Below, piece after piece: positions 7,261 through 14,264 of a stretch of DNA of 23,739 nt. The stretch comes from an uncultured Clostridia bacterium. Lineage in GTDB: Bacteria > Bacillota > Clostridia > Oscillospirales > Ruminococcaceae. Position numbers and translations under genes: made by a program. Numbering within the stretch: the stretch's first letter is position 1; every line of letters starts with the position of its first letter. Location: contig CALLQQ010000148.1 in assembly GCA_938014915.1 (NCBI GenBank), positions 1 through 23,739 on the forward strand, in the 5' to 3' direction. The notes under the pieces were generated by a model. It was given only the letters and a program-made list of their open reading frames with translations. It was not told the DNA's origin and made no database searches.

Positions 7261-8784
7261 TTACTCCCATTCAATCGTTGCCGGTGGTTTAGATGTAATA
7301 TCGTACACAATCCGATTAATCGATCCAGCCTCACTGATAATTCTTCTAGAAATTTTATCTAACACATCGTATGGAATTCGTGCATAATCTGCCGTCATAA
7401 AATCGTTTGTCACTACACCGCGAAGAGCGAGAGTATAGTCGTATGTGCGTTGTGATTTTGTCACGCCGACAGACCGCATTGATGTTAGAACACAGAAATA
7501 TTGGTGAATTTCCTTATCGAGCGATGCTTTTGCAATTTCATCCCTAAAAATATAATCAGCCTCACGTAGTATTTCAAGCTTTTCGAATGTTATATCGCCA
7601 ATAATTCTAATGGCAAGTCCAGGACCGGGGAATGGTTGTCTAAATACTAATCTTTCATCTAGTCCTAGAACCAATCCTAATTGGCGAACTTCATCTTTGA
7701 ACAGTTGACGCAGCGGCTCAATAATTTCCTTGAAATCAACATGGTCGGGTAGTCCGCCTACATTATGATGACTCTTAATTAATGCGGCATCTCCAGCCCC
7801 CGACTCAATGACATCGGGGTATATTGTTCCCTGCACTAAGAAATCAACAACGCCAATCTTTTTCGCCTCATCTTCAAATACACGTATGAATTCTTCACCA
7901 ATTAACTTTCTCTTTGTTTCGGGATCGCTAATGCCACTAAGCTTATTAAGGAATCTCTCTCCCGCATTCACACGAACAAGATTTATATTCCAATCGGAGA
8001 AAGCCTCCTCAACTTCATCTCCCTCATTTTTACGCATGAAGCCATGATCGACAAAAATGCAGGTTAATTGCTCACCAATTGCCTTTGAGAGTAGAGCCGC
8101 CGCAACAGAGCTGTCGACCCCTCCCGACAATGCTAGCAGAACCTTCTTATCTCCGACAATTTTGCGAATATTTGCAATTGATGCTTTAGCGTAGCTTTCC
8201 ATTGTCCAGTCGCCAACACAGCCACAGATTTTGTATAAGAAATTACGAAGCATCTCCAACCCATCTTTAGTATTGCTAATTTCGGGATGGAATTGCACTC
8301 CATATAATTTTTTGATGCTATCTTCAATTGATACTATTGGCATAGTGCCGGCATCGGCAATTATGGTGAAATTATCAGGCAACATATCCACGAGGGAGCC
8401 TTCACTCATCCACACCGGTCCCGAATTAGCTATGCCGTCGAATAAAACTGAAGAACTATCAAAAGACGAGGTAATTTCGCTATATTCATCATTTTCAGAA
8501 GTGTTAATACTTCCACCGAATGCCTTTGCCATTATGTGCATACCGCTACTTATACCGAGGATAGGTATGCCAAGGTTCCATATTCTATTATTTATTTCAC
8601 GCACCTTATTGAATACTGTATCGCCGATTAAAATTATACCAACGGGATCCAGCTCCTTAATCTTTTCTAGTGGGAGGGTATAGGGGTGAACTTCACAATA
8701 GACATTGCATTCTCTAACCCTCCTAGCTATTAATTGATTATTCCTACCGCCTAAATCGAGGATTAAAACAAACTGATTTTTCAT
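7261..8784 (-). CDS. guaA: GMP synthase with a degenerate glutaminase domain
   Basis: GuaA converts XMP to GMP using ATP and nitrogen normally taken from glutamine. The synthetase half is intact: the PP-loop SGGVDSS begins at residue 220, IKSHHNVGGLP follows, and the protein ends in KPPATIEWE, the universal C-terminus. The N-terminal class I glutaminase half is recognisable (QLIARRVRE at about 17-25, VQFHPE with H166 and E168) but its active site is not. The usual GxCYGMQ elbow reads GISSGMH, with S79 (AGT at 8548-8550) in place of the nucleophile cysteine. The GGP oxyanion loop reads IGDTV, and MSHGD reads MSEGS. The MGDG usual near the C-terminus reads TKSQ. ATG at 8784 matches family starts, although the nearest Shine-Dalgarno (AAAGG) is about 14 bases away; an open frame upstream to 8859 is probably untranslated. 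The 507 residues are normal. Confidence 0.93.
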   Translation of the reverse strand: MKNQFVLILDLGGRNNQLIARRVRECNVYCEVHPYTLPLEKIKELDPVGIILIGDTVFNKVREINNRIWNLGIPILGISSGMHIMAKAFGGSINTSENDEYSEITSSFDSSSVLFDGIANSGPVWMSEGSLVDMLPDNFTIIADAGTMPIVSIEDSIKKLYGVQFHPEISNTKDGLEMLRNFLYKICGCVGDWTMESYAKASIANIRKIVGDKKVLLALSGGVDSSVAAALLSKAIGEQLTCIFVDHGFMRKNEGDEVEEAFSDWNINLVRVNAGERFLNKLSGISDPETKRKLIGEEFIRVFEDEAKKIGVVDFLVQGTIYPDVIESGAGDAALIKSHHNVGGLPDHVDFKEIIEPLRQLFKDEVRQLGLVLGLDERLVFRQPFPGPGLAIRIIGDITFEKLEILREADYIFRDEIAKASLDKEIHQYFCVLTSMRSVGVTKSQRTYDYTLALRGVVTNDFMTADYARIPYDVLDKISRRIISEAGSINRIVYDITSKPPATIEWE

Positions 8785-8849
8785 ATTTGTAATTACTGCC
8801 TTTCCGATTTTGAATTTTATCAAGTCTATATTACAAGCATTATAACTAT

Positions 8850-8879
8850 ATTTTAACACTAATCACTACTACAATGCAA
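8850..8879 (-). promoter_or_regulatory. Possible guaA promoter
   Basis: On the minus strand, TTGCAT (8879-8874) and TAAAAT (8855-8850) are separated by 18 bases and would start transcription about 60 bases before the guaA ATG. An overlapping TATAAT (8844-8839) lacks a good -35. If this promoter is used, the GTG at 8859 cannot be the guaA start. Confidence 0.4.
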
Positions 8880-8895
8880 GTATTTTATTTGAATT

Positions 8896-8925
8896 TTGAT
8901 AGTGGTGTATTTTTACGATTAGATT
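8896..8925 (+). promoter_or_regulatory. Possible promoter of the SLH-domain protein gene
   Basis: TTGATA at 8896-8901 (five of six consensus bases) and TAGATT at 8920-8925 (four of six) are separated by 18 bases, about 56 bases before the ATG at 8982. It lies in the divergent region shared with guaA. Confidence 0.45.
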
Positions 8926-8981
8926 GGGAAAAATAGCTACCTAAGATAAAGGATATTGTTTTTTAGTAAAGGAGCATGTTA

Positions 8982-10259
8982 ATGAAACAGATTAAATCAC
9001 ATAGTAGCAATATGAGAAACCGCATTATAGCATTAATTCTTTTTATGATGCTATCGCTAAGCACAGTTGTCAGTGCAGCAATATTCGATATGCCAGTTGT
9101 TAACAAAAGTGCCGTGCAGGAGATTGCCTTTTATACTGTAAAGGGCAATGAATTTGAATTCAACTGCGATAATATCGAATCAAGGTTAGGCATACCTCGT
9201 GGTACGTTATTAGGAATGACGGTAACCTCATTGCCAGAATCCAGTAAGGCGGGATTCTCAATCGGTGATGATATTCTTAATGAATTCGATACATTGACAA
9301 GAGATGAGATAAATTCATTAAAGCTCACTTCCGTAAACAATGTGGAAAAGATTGAAATAGGATTCATTCCCGATTGTGCCCAGAGTGTCGCCACAGTTGC
9401 GACAATAAGCATCTTAGACACATATAACAATCCGCCAAAAGTCGAGAGCGGAGCCTTTAGCACGGGTAGGAATATCCCAGTAATGGGGAAGATTACAGCA
9501 TATGATCCCGATGGCGATATGGTAAGAATAAAAGTTATTTCCAAACCGGAGAAAGGCACTATCACTTTTGATGGATTATCATTTGAGTATAAACCATATG
9601 CAAATTCATCGGGGAAGGATAGGTTCACCTTTATTTGTGAAGATAAATACGGCAATATATCGAATGAGAGCTTTATTGATGTCATGATAGAAGATGTTAA
9701 ATCTAACTTTTCCTATGCTGATATGAATGGCAACCCAAGCCACTATGCGGCAATAAAGCTATCGCAAAAATCTATTTTTACGGGGCAACGTATTGGAGGG
9801 CAGTATTTCCTTGAGCCGAATATCGAGGTCGACAGAGGGGAATTTCTTTGCATGTTGATAAGCGCCGCAATGCTTGAAAAGGATCTCCCCCCATGTGTGA
9901 ATACTGGACTACAAAATGATAGCGAAATCCCCCTATATCTTAAACCGTATGTTAAACTAGGCATCGACAAAGGCATTATTAAAGAAAGTAAGTTTAACTA
10001 TAGAGAGATTCCCACAAGGGCGGAGGCGGTTGTGATGGTAAGTAGGACCGCTGGAATGCAAGATGTTACAAAGCACAATCCGAATATATCGGATATAGTG
10101 CAAATTCCCGAATGGGCACTCTCATCATATATGAATTTGTCCGCATATAAGATGCTTGATTTACATGACGGAAAAGCTCATCCCAACGATGCATTGACAC
10201 GGGCGGGAGCGGTCGATTTGATATGGCAATTATGGAAATATGCAGACGCAGTTCGTTAG
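8982..10259 (+). CDS. Secreted S-layer-homology (SLH) surface protein with cadherin-like domain
   Basis: This is a 425-residue exported protein that should sit on the cell wall. Residues 1-32 form a signal peptide: basic start, hydrophobic core IIALILFMMLSLSTVV, and likely cleavage after VSA at 32. Residues 45-145 resemble a divergent Ig/cadherin-like repeat. Residues 151-236 match a Tandem-95/cadherin-like module, with the calcium-type motif AYDPDGD at 173-179 and the closing FEYKPYANSSGKDRF. The C-terminal 180 residues hold three degenerate SLH repeats (about 245-300, 318-360 and 368-420), which in the family bind pyruvylated wall polymer. AAAGGAG at 8968-8974 favours ATG 8982 over the in-frame ATG 8976. 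It stands alone between promoter and terminator. Its function beyond wall attachment is not evident. Confidence 0.85.
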   Translation: MKQIKSHSSNMRNRIIALILFMMLSLSTVVSAAIFDMPVVNKSAVQEIAFYTVKGNEFEFNCDNIESRLGIPRGTLLGMTVTSLPESSKAGFSIGDDILNEFDTLTRDEINSLKLTSVNNVEKIEIGFIPDCAQSVATVATISILDTYNNPPKVESGAFSTGRNIPVMGKITAYDPDGDMVRIKVISKPEKGTITFDGLSFEYKPYANSSGKDRFTFICEDKYGNISNESFIDVMIEDVKSNFSYADMNGNPSHYAAIKLSQKSIFTGQRIGGQYFLEPNIEVDRGEFLCMLISAAMLEKDLPPCVNTGLQNDSEIPLYLKPYVKLGIDKGIIKESKFNYREIPTRAEAVVMVSRTAGMQDVTKHNPNISDIVQIPEWALSSYMNLSAYKMLDLHDGKAHPNDALTRAGAVDLIWQLWKYADAVR

Positions 10260-10262
10260 ACG

Positions 10263-10298
10263 AAAATCCTCCATACTGAATCAGTATGGAGGATTTTA
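10263..10298. terminator. Bidirectional terminator between the SLH gene and ispE
   Basis: AAAATCCTCCATACTG at 10263-10278 pairs perfectly with CAGTATGGAGGATTTT at 10282-10297. Poly-A and poly-T ends form part of the stem, so it can work in both directions. It starts 4 bases after the SLH gene stop and abuts the ispE stop codon at 10299-10301. Confidence 0.88.
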
Positions 10299-11180
10299 TT
10301 ACATATTTAATGGCTTGCATATAACCGAAAAAGGGTATTGTGAACTCAGATATTCCATGCATTTCATAGCACTCTCATATTCATTTACATCGAATAACCC
10401 GTACACTGCGGTACCGCTGCCACTCATAGATGCTCCAACTGCGCCCATTGATAGCATGGTTTCACGTATCAATGGCACTTCCTTATCGTCAACAAGCCTC
10501 TCAAAAATATTTCCGAGAGATTCACCAATTTGAGATAGGATACCACTGTTCAATGCGGATACTACATCGTCGGTACATTCTTCGGCTTTCTTGCTAGCAT
10601 TGGAATTCCCATAAATACTATCGAATTTCGCATAAGCTTTCGGCGTACTGACACCGCCCTGCGGCTTCGCCACCACAATATAACAATCTGATAATTTCGG
10701 CACTGGAGTGATAACCTCGCCAATGCCCTCACATAATTGTGTGCCGCCGACAATACAGAATGGTACATCAGCACCAATTGCAACACCAATATCGCAGAGT
10801 TCACCAATTGACAAACCAGTATTATATATCTTGTTCAGCCCTATTAGCATAGCGGCAGCATCGGCACTCGCTCCACCAAGTCCCGCTTGCGATGGAATAC
10901 GCTTCTCCACATGGACGGATATACCTCTATCCTTAATTCCGACCGTATCGAAGAATTGCTCTGCCGCCTTAAAAATGCTATTTTCCTCATTCACTATTAG
11001 CGAATCATCATCGCTAGATAGGGCGATTTTATCACCGCATCTAGTAATATTTAATGTATCGTAAATGCTAATTGATTGCATCACCGTACGTAAAAGGTGG
11101 TAATTGTCTTCTCTCACCCCTACAATATCTAGAGAAAGATTTAGCTTAGCATAGGCGTTAATGGTAATGCTATTTTGCAT
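10299..11180 (-). CDS. ispE: 4-diphosphocytidyl-2-C-methyl-D-erythritol kinase IspE
   Basis: IspE is the ATP-dependent kinase of the fourth step of the methylerythritol phosphate route to isoprenoid precursors. It is a GHMP kinase: K12 in NAYAKLNLSLD and D138 in GADVPF are the expected catalytic pair, the ATP loop PSQAGLGGASADAAAM spans 96-111, and GASMSGSGTAVYGLF is the third GHMP motif. The 293 residues are normal. The start is fixed by an in-frame TAG two codons upstream; the nearest Shine-Dalgarno, GAAAGG, is 13 bases away, so initiation may be weak or coupled. It begins 39 bases after the aminotransferase stop and appears to be the last gene of the lrp operon. ispE is more often beside purR, spoVG or rRNA methylase genes. 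Confidence 0.95.
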   Translation of the reverse strand: MQNSITINAYAKLNLSLDIVGVREDNYHLLRTVMQSISIYDTLNITRCGDKIALSSDDDSLIVNEENSIFKAAEQFFDTVGIKDRGISVHVEKRIPSQAGLGGASADAAAMLIGLNKIYNTGLSIGELCDIGVAIGADVPFCIVGGTQLCEGIGEVITPVPKLSDCYIVVAKPQGGVSTPKAYAKFDSIYGNSNASKKAEECTDDVVSALNSGILSQIGESLGNIFERLVDDKEVPLIRETMLSMGAVGASMSGSGTAVYGLFDVNEYESAMKCMEYLSSQYPFSVICKPLNM

Positions 11181-11219
11181 GGCCTACAACACACCTTTCA
11201 GTACATAATACTATAATGG

Positions 11220-12392
11220 CTATCCTTTTAATTCTTTCAGGAAACATTCTATCCGTTCAATTGCAGTCTTTAGGTGGTTGAGTGAATACGCATACGATAC
11301 ACGGATATATCCTTCACCACTCTCACCAAAAGCATTCCCAGGCACAACTGCGACTTTTTGCGATTTTAGTAGTCTTTCGCAAAAATCGTTTGATGATAGT
11401 CCTGTGCTTTTTATAGATGGAAATACATAGAAAGCTCCCTCAGGTTCAAAGCAATCTAGACCAATGCGGTTAAAGCTGCTAACTAGATATTTGCGACGAA
11501 TATTATATTCCTTACGCATGTATTCAATATCGTCATCACAATTTTCCAGCGCATCAATTGCGGCATATTGGCTAACGGTGGGCGAACTCATAATAGCATA
11601 TTGATGTATTTTAAGCATCTGCTTTATAATGGGAGCAGGACCAACGGCGAATCCTAATCGCCATCCCGTCATTGCATAATTCTTTGAAAAACCGTTTATT
11701 AAAATAGTTCTTTCGCGCATATTATCAATTTCAGCAATTGAAACATGTTTGCCGCTATATGTTAGTTCAGAATATAACTCATCGGATAGAATGATTATAT
11801 TTGTCCCCCTTAGGCACTTTGCGATTTCCTCTAGGTGGGAGCGCTTCATAATAGCGCCGGTAGGATTATTTGGATAGGGGAGAATTAACATTTTAGTCCT
11901 CGATGTAATTTTTTCTTTAAGAGAATCGGCAGTCAAGCGGAACTTATCTTCATGCAATGTTTTTATCGGTACTGGAATACCGCCAGTTAAAGCCACGATA
12001 GGCGAATAACATACAAAGCTAGGCTCAGGAATAAGTACCTCATCGCCCGGATTAATTAATGCACGAATAGCAAGATCAATTGCTTCCGAACCGCCAACTG
12101 TAACAAGAGTCTCATTTTCGGGATTATACTTTACTCCGATTCTACTATGCATATATTTGCAAATTGATTCTCTTAACCCGATTAATCCGGAATTAGCAGT
12201 ATAGCTAGTTTTCCCTTTTTCAAGTGTCCTAATTGCGGTCTTTCTAACCGACCATGGTGTTTTAAAATCGGGCTCACCAATAGCGAGGGAAATTGTACCC
12301 TCTATTGCCGATGCCATATCAAAGAACCGCCGTATTCCGGATGGTTGAATATTATAAGCATTATCTGCTATTAGTTTATCATAATCTATCAC
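11220..12392 (-). CDS. Class I/II PLP-dependent aminotransferase
   Basis: This fold type I aminotransferase moves amino groups between an amino acid and a keto acid. K237, in NGFSKNYAMTGWRLG, should hold the pyridoxal phosphate. N175-N176 in PYPNNPTG, D204 and Y207 in SDELYSEL, and the arginine in GYIRVSYA (near residue 368) complete the cofactor and substrate pocket. The 390 residues are normal. It starts with GTG at 12392, overlapping the lrp stop by 4 bases (GTGA), with AAAGGGG upstream inside lrp, so the two are coupled. The sequence is of the AspB/PatA/AlaT type; substrate cannot be read from it. Pairing with an Lrp-type regulator suggests it responds to an amino acid. Confidence 0.92.
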   Translation of the reverse strand: MIDYDKLIADNAYNIQPSGIRRFFDMASAIEGTISLAIGEPDFKTPWSVRKTAIRTLEKGKTSYTANSGLIGLRESICKYMHSRIGVKYNPENETLVTVGGSEAIDLAIRALINPGDEVLIPEPSFVCYSPIVALTGGIPVPIKTLHEDKFRLTADSLKEKITSRTKMLILPYPNNPTGAIMKRSHLEEIAKCLRGTNIIILSDELYSELTYSGKHVSIAEIDNMRERTILINGFSKNYAMTGWRLGFAVGPAPIIKQMLKIHQYAIMSSPTVSQYAAIDALENCDDDIEYMRKEYNIRRKYLVSSFNRIGLDCFEPEGAFYVFPSIKSTGLSSNDFCERLLKSQKVAVVPGNAFGESGEGYIRVSYAYSLNHLKTAIERIECFLKELKG

Positions 12393-12868
12393 AAAGAGAT
12401 TAAGCCCCTTTCATCTGTGTCTTCTTTCATAAGAAAAATTCCCCTTTCTTTGTATCGTCTTAGAACAAAATGAGTGGATGTAGCCAATACCCCATTGAGT
12501 GGCGCCAAACGTTGCGCTACGAATAACGCAATATCACGGAGATTCCTACCGCTAATAGTAACGGATAAATCATATTCACCGCTCAGTAGATATACGCTAT
12601 CAACTTCATCAAATTGCATAATGGTTGAAGCAATATCATCAAAGCCGAAGTTAGGCTGCGGAGTTACCTTCAATTCAATAAAGGCAGTGACGGAATCTTG
12701 ATCCGCCGCCTCCTCATCTATAATAGCGCTGTATCCATTGATAATACCAGTACGCTCATATTCCTTAATTTGTTCCGCAACTTCCTCTGCGGTAACGTCG
12801 AGAATCGAGGCAAGTTCATTATTAGATAGCCGAGCATTCTGTTTTAGTAAATGTAAAAGAGTATCCAT
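12389..12868 (-). CDS. Lrp/AsnC family transcriptional regulator
   Basis: This is a feast/famine regulator that binds DNA as dimers and higher oligomers and senses an amino acid. Residues 1-50 form the AsnC-type helix-turn-helix (LKQNARLSNNELASILDV, then VAEQIKEYERTGIINGY). Residues about 65-140 form the RAM ligand-binding domain, with the typical DSVYLLSGEYDLSV segment. The 159 residues are normal, with an acidic C-terminal extension. GGAGGT lies 6 bases before the ATG. It is the first gene of a probable lrp-aminotransferase-ispE operon, has a well-formed promoter, and inverted repeats over that promoter suggest autoregulation. Confidence 0.92.
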   Translation of the reverse strand: MDTLLHLLKQNARLSNNELASILDVTAEEVAEQIKEYERTGIINGYSAIIDEEAADQDSVTAFIELKVTPQPNFGFDDIASTIMQFDEVDSVYLLSGEYDLSVTISGRNLRDIALFVAQRLAPLNGVLATSTHFVLRRYKERGIFLMKEDTDERGLISL

Positions 12869-12937
12869 TTCATTACCTCCAACCTAAAATCATGTTATCG
12901 AATCCCTATATTAATGGGACATACCTATAAATTTTAA

Positions 12938-12962
12938 TCATAATTGTAACATAAAATTATGA
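12938..12962. promoter_or_regulatory. Candidate operator: inverted repeat over the lrp -10 box
   Basis: TCATAATT at 12938-12945 and AATTATGA at 12955-12962 form a perfect 8-base inverted repeat with a 9-base spacer, giving a 25-base symmetric site centred at 12950. It covers the -10 box. A second, longer-spaced inverted repeat (ATGTTGT 12962-12968, ACAACAT 12986-12992) reaches over the -35. The layout suits binding of the Lrp-type protein to its own promoter, but AT-rich sequence produces such repeats by chance. Confidence 0.45.
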
Positions 12963-12971
12963 TGTTGTCTA
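12943..12971 (-). promoter_or_regulatory. Promoter of the lrp-aminotransferase-ispE operon
   Basis: On the minus strand, TAGACA (12971-12966) and TACAAT (12948-12943) each match five of six sigma-A consensus bases and are separated by exactly 17 bases. It lies about 75 bases upstream of the lrp ATG. This is the best-matched promoter in the window. Confidence 0.75.
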
Positions 12972-12992
12972 TATGGGCGGACAAAACAACAT

Positions 12993-13799
12993 TCAAATAC
13001 TTATGAAGTTTGCCTTTCTGTCCTTAAAGTAGGTAATCTTATTAAATCCAATTTCTTTAGCGATAGAAATAGCCTCTGCGGTGCCTTGACCAACATCCTT
13101 GACACGATGCGCATCGGAACCGATACTGATAAGCTCTCCTCCAATATCGTGATAGAGCTTAATACATTCGTAATCGGGCAATGTATCACCAAGAGCGCCC
13201 CTAAGACCGGAAGTATTAATTTCAAGAGCGATTCCCTTTTTAATCATTACCTTATATATCGATTTAATTTTATCATAATAATTCTCAAGATTAACCCTAA
13301 TATCGGTTCGCCCGTGAATATACCTAATTGGGTAGGTGAAATGCGCAATTGCATCGCACTTACCCCATTCGCATATTTCATGCAATTCTTCAAAATATCT
13401 GGTGAGCAGTTCGTGTATGTCCTGCTCATAGTAATCAAGAAAATAGAAATCTTCGTACCCTCTCATTTGATGGAGTGCGCATAGAACGAAATCAAACCCC
13501 ATTTCAGAAATTAGCTTTTCCGAGAATTCAATATTCTGCGTTGGCTGCCCCAATTCGACGCCTTTTAGAACTGTCATATTGTTATCGAATCTAGGTTTAA
13601 TTTCATCAATTTCATCAAGGCAACATTGAATTGCTGTGTTAACACCATCACTAGCGAATTCATGCGCCTCACAATGATCGGTTATTGCAAATATCTCAAT
13701 ACCTAGATCCGCTGCTTTGTTACACATATCTAGGACTGTTTCGCTGCCATCGGGAGAATACTTAGTATGTGAATGGCAATCTATAATTACTGACTTCAT
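12993..13799 (-). CDS. PHP-family histidinol phosphatase (HisK/HisJ type)
   Basis: This metal-dependent phosphatase family removes phosphate from histidinol phosphate in histidine synthesis. The 268-residue protein carries all the PHP metal-binding motifs: H9 and H11 in DCHSHTKYSPDG, D and H in ITDHCE, E in KGVELGQ, H in ALHQMRG, H in IAHFTYPIRY, and D and H in GSDAHR. ATG at 13799 is preferred to the ORF start at 13817, because TAGGAGGA lies 6-7 bases upstream and the N-terminus then matches the family. No other histidine genes are nearby, so it is an orphan copy. PHP proteins of this type can act on other phosphate esters, so the substrate is likely but not certain. Confidence 0.85.
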   Translation of the reverse strand: MKSVIIDCHSHTKYSPDGSETVLDMCNKAADLGIEIFAITDHCEAHEFASDGVNTAIQCCLDEIDEIKPRFDNNMTVLKGVELGQPTQNIEFSEKLISEMGFDFVLCALHQMRGYEDFYFLDYYEQDIHELLTRYFEELHEICEWGKCDAIAHFTYPIRYIHGRTDIRVNLENYYDKIKSIYKVMIKKGIALEINTSGLRGALGDTLPDYECIKLYHDIGGELISIGSDAHRVKDVGQGTAEAISIAKEIGFNKITYFKDRKANFISI

Positions 13800-13828
13800 C
13801 TTAATTCCTCCTAACAATTATTACTACT

Positions 13829-13837
13829 ATAATACCA
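13829..13837 (-). promoter_or_regulatory. Possible extended -10 promoter of the histidinol phosphatase gene
   Basis: On the minus strand, TGG followed by TATTAT (13837-13829) is an extended -10 element about 30 bases before the ATG. A TTGCTT 15 bases further upstream is a poor, closely spaced -35. Confidence 0.4.
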
Positions 13838-13919
13838 CATTTTCAATAAAAGCAACACAAAAGTATAGTTTTAAGAATAAAAATTGTTACTTTACCATGT
13901 TTAATAATATGATTTATTG

Positions 13920-13928
13920 TGCTATAAT
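13920..13928 (+). promoter_or_regulatory. Extended -10 promoter of the UPF0237-UPF0210 operon
   Basis: TGC directly before TATAAT (13920-13928) makes a consensus extended -10 element, 44 bases before the ATG at 13973. The -35 region (TTTAAT near 13900) is weak, which is usual for extended -10 promoters. Confidence 0.55.
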
Positions 13929-13972
13929 ATAATAAGTGACAAAAAGCTAACAATCGGGAGGAGCAAATAATA

Positions 13973-14242
13973 ATGAAAGCAGTTGTAACCGTTATCGGCA
14001 AAGATACAGTTGGAATATTGGCTAAAATCAGCACTATTTGTGCAAAGCATAAAGCGAATGTAATGGACGTAACACAGACGATTATGCAAGATTTATTTGC
14101 CATGATTATGCTAGTAGATATTACAGAACTCGATATTGATTTTCTTGTTCTATCCGACGAATTGAGTGCGGCTGGTGAGGAAATGGGGCTCTCCGTTCAT
14201 GTAATGCGTGAGGATATTTTCAATTCAATGCACAGAATATAA
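13973..14242 (+). CDS. ACT domain-containing protein, UPF0237 family
   Basis: This 89-residue protein is a single ACT domain, the small ligand-binding module of amino acid sensing. It opens with the family signature VTVIGKDTVGILAKIST, followed by NVMDVTQTIMQ and DLFAMIMLVDI. It is related to the ACT domains of GcvR-like regulators. GGGAGGAG at 13956-13963 lies 9 bases before the ATG. It is followed 22 bases later by the UPF0210 gene, and this pair is conserved in many Firmicutes and some archaea, which suggests a shared function, probably ligand sensing for the larger protein. The ligand and reaction are unknown. Confidence 0.93.
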   Translation: MKAVVTVIGKDTVGILAKISTICAKHKANVMDVTQTIMQDLFAMIMLVDITELDIDFLVLSDELSAAGEEMGLSVHVMREDIFNSMHRI

Positions 14243-14264
14243 AGTCGGAGGATAAGAAAGAGAA

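Noticed and set aside
8785..8859. 25-residue N-terminal extension of GuaA starting at a GTG (8859)
   Set aside because: The family starts at MKNQFVLILD, the GTG lies upstream of or within the probable promoter region, and it has no ribosome binding site. An ATT start at 8793, five bases after AAAGG, was considered but ATG is more likely.
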